Position numbers and translations under genes: made by a program
In this document: in pieces, positions 22,801 through 32,092 of the stretch
How the letters are laid out: every line of letters starts with the position of its first letter
How positions within the stretch are numbered: position 1 is the stretch's first letter
Assembly (NCBI RefSeq): GCF_905171765.1
Contig: NC_053392.1
Coordinates: 450,466,722-450,530,721, forward strand
DNA: 64,000 bases
Direction of reading: 5' to 3'
Source of the DNA: Bufo bufo
Lineage: Eukaryota > Chordata > Amphibia > Anura > Bufonidae
Notes under the pieces: model-generated
What the model was told of the DNA's origin: nothing
Seen by the model: the letters and a program-made list of their open reading frames with translations, nothing else
Databases searched by the model: none

Positions 22801-23684
22801 GGATTGACAATTGGATTACTTTGGGTATCACTAATATAGGGCAACTAAAGAAAAATGATGTTTTTGTTGATTTCGCTTATCTACATAAAGAATTTAACAT
22901 ACCCAATACAGATTTCTATAAGTATCTGAGAATAAGACATCTACTTCAATCCCCTAGAAATTTTCACCATACTTCTCTCAATCACTCTTTATCGGACTGG
23001 ATTCAAATGACACACAGATTAGATAAAGGTATTACAAAAGGTTATCATTTACTAAAGGAATCAAATACAAACCCCTTACAGCATATTATAGATAAGTGGA
23101 ATGTAGAATTGGGTTCAGCTCTCACAGATTCAGAGTGGAACGAAGTTTTTACCTCTGTCTCTAAACTCTCCAAATGCTCTGATCACTTAGAAGGAGCAAG
23201 AAAATTATTATACAGATGGTATAGAACCCCTGTTTATATAAACAGAATCTTTCCTGAGGTCTCCCCAGCTTGCTGGAGATGTGGCCATGATTATGGAACA
23301 TATCTTCACATGTGGTGGGAGTGCCGTACAGTAAAAAATCTGTGGATCTCAATTTTTGAGTTCTTATCTTCTCTAGCAGGTTATCCTATTGACCCCTCTC
23401 CTAAGATGGCTTTACTCTCTGTAGGCCTTATAGATCTGCCATACCACTTTAGAGTAATTGCCAGTCACTTAATATTTGTAACACGTCTGAAAGTTGCTGC
23501 CTGCTGGAAAGCTGGTGAACTCCCTAATATCAAGAGAATTTTTAGAACGCTTGACAACAACTGCTTATTTGAGGGTCTTTGGGCATCAGCTAGGAACTCA
23601 AAGTCTGTCTTCCTAAAGAATTGGGAAGTGTGGCTAAGTGATAAGAAATGCAACATTCCTCCTAATGCAGCTATTAGATTATGA
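19884..23684 (+). CDS. ORF2: LINE ORF2 protein: AP-endonuclease and reverse transcriptase
   Basis: 1266 codons, uninterrupted. It nicks target DNA and reverse-transcribes the element RNA at the nick. The endonuclease is ~1-235: FSANVRGLNSPFKRS (N14), IICIQESHL (catalytic Glu ~41), LICGDFNMCPD (~139-149) and ITWSDHAFI (~224-232, SDH). RT is ~460-760: PGPDGLTNEYYK, FRPISLLNSDIKIFAKILA, LLSLDAEKAFDRIHW (~597), NGTRQGCPMSPLIFAL and LFADDVLIL (~701, catalytic FADD). A C-terminal Cys/His motif CWRCGHDYGTYLHMWWEC lies at ~1130. All catalytic residues I can check are present. Normal length for L1/Tx1. Confidence 0.93.
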   Translation: MSSKGIKIFSANVRGLNSPFKRSACWNEVRKQRADIICIQESHLNEEDSYRFSHPSFPHTFFSPASKKRKGVIIGFKNSIAFQCHKTIIDEEGRYVIIICDINNSRYTIVNLYAPNADQINFIKRTIKLAQDSKQGSILICGDFNMCPDSSIDRLPSPLPSPKNSQLRDFLFQEGLLDIWRVHHANEKDFTFFSHPHNTYSRIDLLVSDKWLLQKVLEVTISNITWSDHAFISLTLDDMYSNRIYSPWRLNNSLLQNASIRTDVENSLKEYFKTNDNNLVSDITLWSAHKAFIRGVLLKHAAIQKKKRREILDKLLANIKTLEDSSKISLDPKTLSKLKTARHHLYLHLHEKHEFYLRKVKSDHYSQGNKASKILANRVKKREAKSRIPFLYDNQNQKLYNPKHIAEEFAKYYENLYNLEKSTDIVQPTSEYINDFLNGISLPSITPSQNQSLNSKITHLEISEAIHSLKNNKSPGPDGLTNEYYKNFSNILNPFLTRSFNLIAEQKSIPKDMLNAMIITLPKPGKSADKPANFRPISLLNSDIKIFAKILAKRLSSILPSLIANDQIGFVPNRQSSDGTRRFIDLLDVAYATKTPSLLLSLDAEKAFDRIHWKYIQATLEKYGFGDFFLSAVMSLYSNPSASIYSSSFLSAPFNIKNGTRQGCPMSPLIFALAMEPFAEHIRSSPLIKGITVGNTDHRIGLFADDVLILTSNPTTALKAINNIIANFGKASFYKVNINKSQILDLGLTRATRRSISNLYKYPWADESLTYLGIQLAFPTNKLFKVNFWPLYNKINDSLNNLRMDSLSWLGRIAAIKMVILPKIIYMFRNIPIAIPNGYITKLQALINRHIWGKYKPRVKGPILNKSLKTGGLNVPSIKHYYASAILDQMRYLIKNDTSKKWVLLEKNIMGSHDINLHLSATAVFGIKNISSLATLKAIHNIWYTIARIEKLVTTSVFSLPLEICELAIPDLRIDNWITLGITNIGQLKKNDVFVDFAYLHKEFNIPNTDFYKYLRIRHLLQSPRNFHHTSLNHSLSDWIQMTHRLDKGITKGYHLLKESNTNPLQHIIDKWNVELGSALTDSEWNEVFTSVSKLSKCSDHLEGARKLLYRWYRTPVYINRIFPEVSPACWRCGHDYGTYLHMWWECRTVKNLWISIFEFLSSLAGYPIDPSPKMALLSVGLIDLPYHFRVIASHLIFVTRLKVAACWKAGELPNIKRIFRTLDNNCLFEGLWASARNSKSVFLKNWEVWLSDKKCNIPPNAAIRL

Positions 23685-23897
23685 TCTTTTAGCTCTACTA
23701 TATTACTTGAATATTAGTATGCATCCCAGTATTTATGTACCTTAGTGACCTTTTCTGTTAATGGTACCAGTTTATTTGTCGTGTGCAATGTAACTACCTT
23801 CCCCTATTAGAAGATGTCACAAGTGCCTTATTATCTGCTGTGATACAATCTTGTACATGTGAATGTTTACATTTAAATGTAACCTATGTTTATGAAA

Positions 23898-23928
23898 ATT
23901 TTAATAAAAATTATTGTTCAAAAAAAAA
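23898..23928 (+). terminator. LINE poly(A) signal and tail
   Basis: TTTTAATAAAAATTATTG followed by a run of A that merges into the right-hand target duplication. This is where element RNA would be cleaved and polyadenylated. Confidence 0.7.
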
Positions 23929-23944
23929 AAAATGTAGTTCTGCA
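23929..23944 (+). repeat. Target-site duplication of LINE 1 (right)
   Basis: AAAATGTAGTTCTGCA, identical to 18152-18167. Confidence 0.9.
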
Positions 23945-24511
23945 TTATACAATAATACACAGGTATTATTAAAAATATGCAGATTTATTGGTTACAAGAT
24001 TATAAACATATATAAGTAAATAAACACAATGATACATGCAAATGAATATATATAGCGTTAATATAAAGCATTACAAGCTTAACAATACATGTGAGTGGAA
24101 ATAACTTCTCACATTATAACCAAGCTATTATTTGGTTAGGATATCAAAATATGAACATAAGTTATATACATTACTTCTGTTCAGAGAAAACCTCATGATA
24201 TCAAGATGGGCATGTCTAATCCTAGACATCATTATAGAATGCTAAATACATTCTGCCCCCCCTGGCCAACTACACATCACATGACTTCAAGATAGGCAAA
24301 TCCATTCAAGGATATAACTTAGAAGAGACAACTGTATCCTTCCGCCCCATCCTGGACTATTTTCACATATATGACTTTGGTAAGAATATTAAGACAAATA
24401 ACAGGGATCTAGGATCTTGCTAGACCATATCTTAAATGGGAAGGACTTGAAATAAGTCTTTCCTGTGGGAATCCATCACTTTAGCTTGGCGAATAATGTT
24501 CTATCAATATA

Positions 24512-25501
24512 CACTAACCTAAAGAATTATTAGGAACACCATACTAATACGGTGTTGGACCCCCTTTTGCCTTCAGAACTGCCTTAATTCTCAGTGGCAT
24601 TGATTCAACAAGGTGCTGATAGCATTCTTTAGAAATGTTGGCCCATATTGATAGGATAGCATCTTGCAGTTGGAGATTTAAGGGATGCACATCCAGGGCA
24701 CGAAGCTCCCGTTCCACCACATCCCAAAGATGCTCTATTGGGTTGAGATCTGGTGACTGTGGGGGACATTTTAGTACAGTGAACTCATTGTCATGTTCAA
24801 GAAACCAATTTAAAATGATTCGAGCTTTGTGACATGGTGCATTATCCTGCTGGAAGTAGCCATCAGAGGATGGATACATGTTCTCATTCTGTTTATGCCA
24901 AATTCGGACTCTACCATTTGAATGTCTCAACAGAAATCGAGACTCATCAGACCAGGCAACATTTTTCCAGTCTTCAACAGTCCAATTTTGGTGAGCTCGT
25001 GCAAATTGTAGCCTCTTTTTCCTATTTGTAGTGGAGATGAGTGGTACCCAGTGGGGTCTTCTGCTGTTGTAGCCCATTCGCCTCAAGGTTGTGCATGTTG
25101 TGGCTTCACAAATGCTTTGCTGCATACCTCGGTTGTAACGAGTGGTTATTTCAGTCAACGTTGCTCTTATATCAGCTTGAATCAGTCGGCCCATTCTCCT
25201 CTGACCTCTAGCATCCACAAGGCATTTTTGCCACAGGACTGACGCATACTGGATGTGAAGTAACTGAGCAGATTGTGAAATACTCAGACCGGCCCGTCTG
25301 GCACCAACAACCATGCCACGCTCAAAATTGCTTAAATCACCTTTCTTTCCTATTCTGACATTCAGTTTGGAGTTCAGGAGATTGTCTTGACCAGGACCAC
25401 ACCCCTAAATGCATTGAAGCAACTGCCATGTGATTGGTTGACTAGATAATTGCATTAATGAGAAATAGAACAGGTGTTCCTAATAATTCTTTAGGTGAGT
25501 G
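24512..25501 (-). mobile_element. Tc1-like element, D-to-E spacing 36, internally deleted
   Basis: Inverted termini CACTAACCTAAAGAATTATT (24512) and AATAATTCTTTAGGTGAGTG (25501), flanked by TA (24510-24511 and 25502-25503). 990 bp, shorter than a full element because the transposase lacks a block. Inserted in AT-rich insertion D. Confidence 0.88.
24544..25314 (-). pseudogene. Tc1-like transposase with in-frame deletion
   Basis: 256 codons from an ATG at 25314; the frame stays open upstream to about 25400 and encodes RIGKKGDLSNFERG there, so the true N-terminus lies upstream. Paired-type HTH remnants (GLSISQSAQLLHI), then WSDESRFLLRHSNGRVRIWH (first Asp), then a direct jump to PSSDGYFQQDNAPCHKARI (second Asp) and SPDLNPIEHLWDVVE (Glu). 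Thirty-six residues separate the second Asp from the Glu (DD36E type). The segment that normally lies between the first and second Asp is missing, roughly 70-80 residues, without breaking the frame. No activity expected. Confidence 0.82.
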
Positions 25502-26868
25502 TATATATATAAGCAATTATTTAATGCTTTGCTAGATTATGAGTCTAGATTCTTCTGCAGGTAGAATGAGGCCTCACAATATCCTAAGACTACATCTCAA
25601 TATGGAGATGATCAATTAATTTAATTATTTATTTGCCAATCTAGATGGTATAATTTCACCCACACTATCAAATTAATAAAATAATAAAATGATAATATCA
25701 TTTTCTGTATCTCTTACCAAGTCCTAGTAGGAATCTCACTTCTGCTCCTAGGAAAGCTGGGTGGTCCATCATAGCGCATCTCATTATGGCTTTCATCTCG
25801 ATAGACCCCTCTAGAGAGCTCCACTTCTTTCTTTTCCTCCTCCTCTCTTTCTCCATACACGAGTAATTATTCCCCCCCTTAGCTAAGAATAATCCCCTTT
25901 AAATTAAGGATTCCCAATCAGGTAAGGTGGGTGTATTCGCATGCTAATAACACCATAATGTCATATCAACTGGGTAATATGGTATAGAACAAATAATGAA
26001 ATAATATAATATTGTCCATCTGCCTCCAGATGGCACTGCGGTACTGTAGATGAACATCACAACTTTTAAGCATTAAAATTAAATATCTAATAATATGTTC
26101 ACATGAACTCGTTGACCTTTCTTACTATAAATCATTGAGGAAGGTCTTTCCCTGACACTTTTAATTACCTATATCCTGGACTTGTTGGAGCTGACTATCT
26201 TCTCCTATCTTTTTGAAATATAGGTTGACTTGATGAAAATTTTATATAGCGGCTTTGATGCTTGGCATCGGAACTTGTACATTTCACTTATCTACATCCA
26301 TGAATAACTATTGTTTTGAAATAGCATTTTTATATCCCAGAAATCCAATTAACATAAACTCACTTGTTTCTGTACCTTCTACAATACCTTCTAAATGGTA
26401 AATACATGGTATAACATATATATATAAATCGATACATTGTTACACATAGATAACACATTATATGAATTATTGATTAACATATGTTGTAAACTAAATATAC
26501 CATACAGAGATATATATAATATAATTCTGAATATATAAATTGAACCTCATACAGCAGGTGGGCCTCAAGGATATGAGACCTTATCGAGTAACCTTGTTCC
26601 CTCCAGACAGACATGTCTTAGGGAGTTGACTTACTCCTTACAGATGGTCCCATATCTTTAGCAATAACTTTTAAATACAATGTCCGTTTATGTTCACAAT
26701 TATTTTTTTTATATAAACTGAACTTGCCATGAACTCATCTTGGGTTTTTTCAGCCACATAATAGAACTTTGGTTCAGGCTGATCTTATTCTTAAAGACAA
26801 TGAGATGAGCATTCATTTTGATTATAATGTCATTAGATAATATTGTATACATATGAAAATACACAACA
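25502..26868. other. AT-rich remainder of insertion D
   Basis: Gene-free. Notable only for GGTGTATTCGCATGCTAAT (25930-25948), a polypyrimidine run TTTCTTTTCCTCCTCCTCTC (25828-25847) and a C7 run (25870-25876). No ORF above background. Confidence 0.4.
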
Positions 26869-27307
26869 CTGTGTGATGTGTGGTGTGTGCTGTGTCCGTT
26901 TGTGTTGTAGTGGACAGCAGCACTTGTTCATGGGTTCCAGGCTGTGTGTCTGTGGCAGGTAGGTGTTGTACTTGTTTCATTTACCTGCCATTGCCATATG
27001 CTGTTTATGTTCCCCATCCTTTGCAGTCTGGCCAGTGAGACTCTTGTTCGTCCGTGTCTTGGAGGAACAGGTCGTCTTACCCTGCTCCTAGTCCAGGGCC
27101 ACCCTGAGGGCTAGTAGGGATTATAGGTTCCAGAGTATGAGCCCTCCCGCCATCAGGGTCGGCTCATACGGCTAGGAGACAGGGTCAGAATTAGGGACGT
27201 ATTAGGAGGTGACCTGCTCCCTGATTTCTGTCCTGGCCTAGCAGCGACCACCATCTTCTGTCATCGCACGGCTGAGGGTTTTTTCCATCCTCAGCCGTGA
27301 AAATTAT

Positions 27308-27591
27308 CTGGTGTGTGTTGTTTCAAGGGCACAGTAAGACACAGTTTCCTTCATTCTGGAAGGAACCAGCTGTCTCATCCCCTGCTACCTATCCTAGGGC
27401 TCGTCAGATTTAGCACGGCTTTAGGTATCCGGTGTATGAGTATTTCCACCATCAGGATCTGCTCATACTGGCAGGAGTTAGGGAAAGGCCTAGGAGGTTA
27501 CCTTCCCTCTTCCTTAGCTTTTGAGGCCTAGATTGTTGTCTATTCGTTGTGGTGTGTATTTGGTGTTTTCTCTTCCCCATTACCCGTGATA
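27308..27591 (+). repeat. 5' LTR of Gypsy A, second part
   Basis: CTGGTGTGTGTTGTTTC to TTACCCGTGATA. Matches 33880-34167 and, inverted, 1272-1560. Followed by TTATCAACCGCC, the presumed primer-binding region, which I could not match to a tRNA. Confidence 0.8.
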
Positions 27592-27636
27592 TTATCAACC
27601 GCCTAAACCGTTATGCTTTGTTTTATCAGTGCAGCT

Positions 27637-28509
27637 ATGGATACTTTTTCTGCACTGGTCGATTGTATGCAGGGGCTGTCTTTGGAGGTGGCTGACCTCT
27701 GCACAGCCGTTGCACAGTCTCAGAGACCACAGGCGGTGGATTTCGGCAGTGGGAACCAGGCCTGCCCTGAACCTAAGGTTGCTCTACCGGATAGGTTTTC
27801 CGGGGGAAGTGACAACTTTGTTCTGTTCAGTGAATCGTGCAAATTATATTTCAGACTGCGTCTTAGCTCTTCTGGGGACGAGAGTCAGAGAGTGGAGATT
27901 ATTATTTCGTTGCTGAAAGGTGATGCTCAGTCTTGGGCTTTCTCTTTGCCGACTGGTTCACAATCCCTCCGGTCGGTAGATACATTTTTCAGAGCTCTGG
28001 GACTTATCTACGATGACCCAGATCGGGTTTCCCTGGCCGAATCTAAGTTGCATTGCTTGCATCAGGGAGAGCCTTCAGCTGAGTCCTATTGCTCTGAATT
28101 TAGGAGGTGGGCAACTGATACGGTGTGTAATGACCCAGCTCTTTGTAGTCAATTTTGTCAAGGACTGTCTGAGAACCTGAAGGACGCCTTGGCATTTCAC
28201 GCAAATCCAGAGTCATTGGAGGCGGCTATGTCTCTGGCGGCGCGTATTGATAGACGCCTGAGGGAGAGATATAAAGTTCCTCTCGGTCGGGATGTATTAT
28301 CATACAGGGAAATAGTCTCTTCTGAGAGACCCTCGAGCTCGTGTCTGGTGATGAGCCAATGCAATTGGGTCAGGTCACACCTGGACCAGGTGAAAAAAAC
28401 TTTAGGGTTAAGAAAAGACTTTGCTTTTTCTGTGGTCAAGGAGGACATTTTGTTAACGTATGTCCTTATGTTAAACATCAAGTTGAAAAGGAAAAAAAAA
28501 AAGTTCTAA
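27637..28509 (+). pseudogene. gag: Gypsy A gag
   Basis: Gag of a Ty3/Gypsy element, which forms the particle and binds RNA. It starts at MDTFSALVDCMQGLSLEV (27637; an in-frame ATG at 27613 is less likely by comparison with the copy at 1226). The capsid region has PDRFSGGSDNF, SLLKGDAQSWAFSLPTGS and FRALGLIYDDPDRVSLAE. After about residue 235 the frame is lost; the true continuation is in the frame at 28341-28526, with EPMQLGQVTPGPGEKNFR and the zinc knuckle CFFCGQGGHFVNVC (C-X2-C-X4-H-X4-C). At least one frameshift near 28340, so no full Gag. Confidence 0.82.
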
Positions 28510-28530
28510 AGTTCTCTCACTCTTAGTACT

Positions 28531-28740
28531 GTGGATGGGGAAGTTGAGAATGTACTTTTGTCTTTTACCGGTAGTACCCGATTTCTCCTGCCTGCCAAGG
28601 TGGCACTAGATTCCAAAACTGTGGAAATGGAAGTATTTATTGACAGTGGGCCAGGGTTTAACTTAGTGGATGGCCAGTTTGTCCGTATGCATGGGTTGAC
28701 AGCAAGCGCATTAGATATATATTTCTGTGTTTGCGATTGA
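28531..28740 (+). pseudogene. Gypsy A protease remnant
   Basis: Aspartic protease of the retropepsin type, dimeric in active elements. The active-site motif is seen as VFIDSGPGFNLVDGQF (DSG where D-S/T-G is expected). The frame stops at 28738 (TGA); similar text continues in other frames to about 28990 (GLPAPLVLGLPWLTKHNP). Confidence 0.68.
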
Positions 28741-29022
28741 TTCCACCCCTCTCTCTCAAAAGTGTCTGTCTCAAATGGTGCAGGACATTCACCTAAAAGG
28801 TGGGAGATTCTCATATTGAATCCATTTCATGTTTTGTGCTAGAGGGTTTGCCTGCTCCTCTGGTGTTAGGTTTACCATGGTTAACCAAACATAACCCTAC
28901 TATCAATTGGCAAGCGAGACAGATTCTCGATTGGAGTTATTTCTGCCTTGACAACTGTCTTAGCACGTCGCTTTCTGTTGTAACTACTAAAATGTTACCT
29001 ACTTTCCTTTCAGATTTTTCTG

Positions 29023-29860
29023 ATGTATTCTCTGAAGGGTGGAGACCAGGAGTTGCCTCCTCATCGGGAGTATGATTGCCCTGACAACCTTACTCCTGGA
29101 GCTAGATTGCCAAAGTCTCGGTTGTATAATCTTTCTGAACCCGAGAGAGTAGCCATGCGAGCGTATATTACCGAGAGTTTGGCTAAAAGTCATTTTAGAC
29201 CATCCAATCACCAATGGCGGCCAGGTTATTCTTTGTTAAAAAAAAAAGATGGAACTCTTAGGCCATGTTTGGACTTCCGTGAGCTTAATCACATAACTAT
29301 CCGTGATCCCTATCCCCTTCCTTTGATCCTAGATTTATTCAATCTGATTGTCGGTACCAAGGTGTTCTCTAAGTTGGATTTGAGAGGGGCATATAATCTG
29401 ATAAGAGTCAAGAAAGGGGACGAATGGAAAACGGCCTTTAATACTCCTGAGGGTCATTTTGATAATCTGGACATGCCTTTTGGTTTGTCCAATGCTCCTG
29501 CGGTTTTTCAACACTTCATCAGTGACATCTTTCATCATCTGGTGGGCAGGTTTGTGGTGGTTTATCTGGATGATATTTTAATTTATTGCCCTGATATGGA
29601 GACGCATAAGGATCACGTGAGACAAGTCTTACAGATCCTAAGAGAGAATAAATTGTATGCCAAAATGGAGAACTGTGTATTTGCGGTCCCTGAAGTACAA
29701 TTCATGGGGTACCTACTCTCATCTTTGGGTTTTTGTATGGATCCGGAAAAAGTCTGTGCTGTGTTTTACTGGGATCGACCCGAAGATCCGATTCTTGGGG
29801 TTCACCAACTACTACCGTAAATTTATCTTGAATTACCCAACTGTTAAACCAATAACTATA
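29023..29860 (+). pseudogene. pol: Gypsy A reverse transcriptase
   Basis: RT domain of Ty3/Gypsy Pol. In order: LPPHREYDCPDNLTPGARLP, GYSLLKKKDGTLRPCLDFRE, VFSKLDLRGAYNLIRVKKGD (first Asp), MPFGLSNAPAVFQHFISD and FVVVYLDDILIYCPD (catalytic YLDD). The frame from 29023 breaks at about 29775, where the text continues in another frame (IRFLGFTNYYRKFILNYPTVK). The conserved palm residues are kept although the ORF is broken. Confidence 0.85.
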
Positions 29861-29935
29861 TGACTAAGAAAGGCGCGGATTTCTCAGTCTAGTCTGAAGA
29901 AGCATTGCATGCTTTTTCAGCAATAAAGGAATGTT

Positions 29936-30361
29936 TTGCTTTTGCTCCTATTCTGGTGCAACCGGATGTGTCACAAACATTTATTGTGGAAGTTGGTAGG
30001 GGTTGGAGCAGTCTTGTCGCAGGGTTCTTCTCCTAGCAAATGGTGCCCTTTTACTTTTTTCACTAAAAAAAAACTCTCTTCTGCCAAAAGAAATTATAAA
30101 GTAGGTAATAGAGAGTTGTTGGCCATTAAATTGGCTTTTGAAGAGTGGCGTCATTGGTTGGAAGGAGCAATTCATCCCGTTACGGTAATTACTGATCACA
30201 AAAATCTGGCCTACCTGCAGTCGGCTAAATGTCTAAACCCAAGGCAGGCCAGATGGTCGTTGTTTTTTACTAGATTTAATTTCATTGTCACTTATCGTCC
30301 TGGAATTAAAAACGTCAAGGCGGAGGCCTTGTCGCGTAGCTTTCCCGGGGGGAGGGGGTGA
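29936..30361 (+). pseudogene. Gypsy A RNase H
   Basis: RNase H domain: [39 protein letters not shown] and [16 protein letters not shown] (Gypsy-type end; an Asp normally stands where KAEALS has Glu). The start (TNASE-like) is out of frame upstream ([14 protein letters not shown]). The frame is lost at 30358. Confidence 0.78.
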
Positions 30362-31642
30362 TTTGGAGGATCCTGCTCCGATATTGGCTGATGGGGTGGT
30401 TGTATCCGCCCTTTATCCTGAACTTGAGGCAGAGGTGTTGGAGGCCCAGGGAGAGACCCCCGAATCCTGTCCTCCAGGGAAGTTGTTTGTCCCTTCGGAA
30501 CTACGACACAAGGTGTTTAAGGAACATCACTATACTGTTCTTACGGCACACCCTGGGAGCAGATCCACTGTGGATCTCATTTCTCGAAGATTCTGGTGGC
30601 CAGGGTTACATAAATGTGTTGAGGGCTATGTGGCAGCTTGTGAGACTTGTGCGCGTGCTAAGGTGGCTCATACACGGCCTTCAAGATCTCTACTTCCCTT
30701 TTCTATCCCATCCCGACCCTGGACTCATTTGTCCATGGACTTTATCACAGATTTGCCTAATTCTTCTGGGAAAACGGTGATTCTGGTGGTTGTTGACAGC
30801 TTCAGCAAGATGGCACACTTTATACCATTATAAGGTTCACCTAATGCCAAAACTCTCGCTCAAGTGTTTGTCGATAACATCGTGAAACTACACGGCATTC
30901 CCTCTGATGTGGTGTCTGATAGAGGTACCCAATTTGTTTCCAGATTCTGGAAGGTGATCTGTACTCATCTGGGGGTCCAATTGTCCTTCTCTTCGGCCTT
31001 TCATCCTCAGTCGAACGGGCAGACTGATCGCACTAACCAGAATCTGGAGACTTATTTGAGAATCAAGAGGAGTGGTCTTCATTTTTGTCGTTAGCCGAGT
31101 TTGCCATAAATAACCGTAGACAGGAGTCCACTGATAAGTCACCGTTTTTTGATGCATATGGGTTCCAGCTGCAGTTTGGCACATTTTCTGGTACTGAGAC
31201 ATCTGGTATAATAGGAAAGATTCTCCTCTTTATTGTCATCTATTTGGCGGAAGATTCGAAACAATTTCAATAAAATGGGCAAAAAGTATAAACGTATGGC
31301 TGACAAGAGACGTGTGAGTGGTCCAGACCTGAGAGTGGGTGATTCTATGTGGCTGTCCACCAGAAACATTAAGTTGAAGGTACCCTCTTGGAAGTTGGGG
31401 CCAAGGTTTATTGGGCCATACAAGATCTCTGACATTATTAATCCGGTTGCTTTTCGTCTTTAGCTTCTGCAGGCTTTGAAGATTCCTAATGTGTTTCACA
31501 AGTTCTTGCCGAAAAGATATGTTGAACCTGCTGAAGCGTCCTCCCTGCCACCACCTCCTGTCATGGTGGATGGTAATCTTGAGTTCCAGATTGCCAGGAT
31601 AGTGAACTCACATATTCTTCGTGGATCTCTTCAGTACCTCGT
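30360..31642 (+). pseudogene. Gypsy A integrase with truncated chromodomain
   Basis: Integrase catalyses joining of element cDNA to the host chromosome. HHCC zinc region: HKVFKEHHYTVLTAHPGSRS .. CVEGYVAACETCARAK. The catalytic core has SMDFITDLPNSSGK (Asp), DVVSDRGTQFVSRFW (Asp) and SNGQTDRTNQNLETYL (Glu). C-terminal: [17 protein letters not shown] and [14 protein letters not shown]. It ends in a chromodomain start (EFQIARIVNSHILRGSLQYL, to 31642) that stops abruptly where foreign DNA begins. In-frame stop at 30831 and frameshifts near 31065 and 31230. The chromodomain end marks this as a chromovirus-like Gypsy. Confidence 0.82.
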
Positions 31643-32092
31643 GGCAGGGGCGTAGCATGGGGGGGCACGTTTTTTTTCACACAGCGCCGCAGAGCAGAGT
31701 GAGGAGGCGGGGCGCGCACGGCAGTGCAGTACGATCACACTGATAGGCTCCGCCCACCTTCCAGGCAGGAAAGACAGTGCGGAGCCAGGAGCCAGAGCAA
31801 GAAGATAGAAGCAGAAGATGGCTGCCGCACTGTCCCTGCTTCAGTACTTGTAGCGGTCAGAGAGTTTATCCAGAGTCCAGACAGGCAGCCTGAAAGCGAC
31901 CCTGACAGAGTAAGCGACACTGCAGTCAGTGTCATTCCCAGTCCCACCCTGAGTGAATTAGGTCAGTCAGTCACAGTGTGTATGTTGGCATGGGCTGAGG
32001 GTAGGCGTTAGGGGTAATATATGAGTGAACTAGTGAAGTGCCACTGTGCCAGTGCCATGATAGCCAGGCCAAAGCTGCCAAGTAGATGGCAT

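Larger units (their letters stand above)
18168..23928 (+). mobile_element. Full-length L1/Tx1-like LINE, both ORFs open
   Basis: Non-LTR retrotransposon of about 5.76 kb: a short 5' UTR starting ATAGGGGCGTGGCC, ORF1, a ~430-bp inter-ORF region, ORF2, a ~240-bp 3' UTR with TTTTAATAAAAATTATTG as poly(A) signal region, and a short A tail. A perfect 16-bp target duplication and uninterrupted ORFs indicate a recent insertion. The L1/Tx1 group is inferred from ORF1 (coiled coil + RRM), the AP-endonuclease and the C-terminal Cys/His motif. Confidence 0.9.
17939..26868. mobile_element. LTR-like AT-rich insertion D, nested in LTR C
   Basis: Starts TGTCGGGGGGGTAATAATTC and ends AATACACAACA (TG..CA), flanked by CTGT at 17935-17938 and 26869-26872. 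After removing the LINE (18168-23928) and the Tc1 (24512-25501) about 2.2 kb of AT-rich, gene-free DNA remains. Size and ends fit a long retroviral-type solo LTR; the 4-bp duplication alone could be chance. The strand is unclear. A polypyrimidine run (25828-25855) and a CCCCCCC run (25870-25876) lie inside. Confidence 0.5.
17257..27302 (+). mobile_element. Solo LTR C, nested in the Gypsy A 5' LTR
   Basis: Begins TGTCACGACCATGG and ends CAGCCGTGAAA (a CGTGACA end with one change). Flanked by a 5-bp duplication, ATTAT at 17252-17256 and 27303-27307; the uninterrupted 3' LTR at 33870-33880 reads TATTATCTAGTG. Own length is about 1.1 kb after removing the insertion 17939-26868. Its 3' half (GAGTATGAGCCCTCCCGCC, GGTCGTCTTACCCTGC) resembles Gypsy LTRs. 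No internal genes, so a solo LTR. Confidence 0.75.

Noticed and set aside
24635..25242. Plus-strand frames of 63-65 codons over the Tc1
   Set aside because: Antisense to the transposase reading frame.
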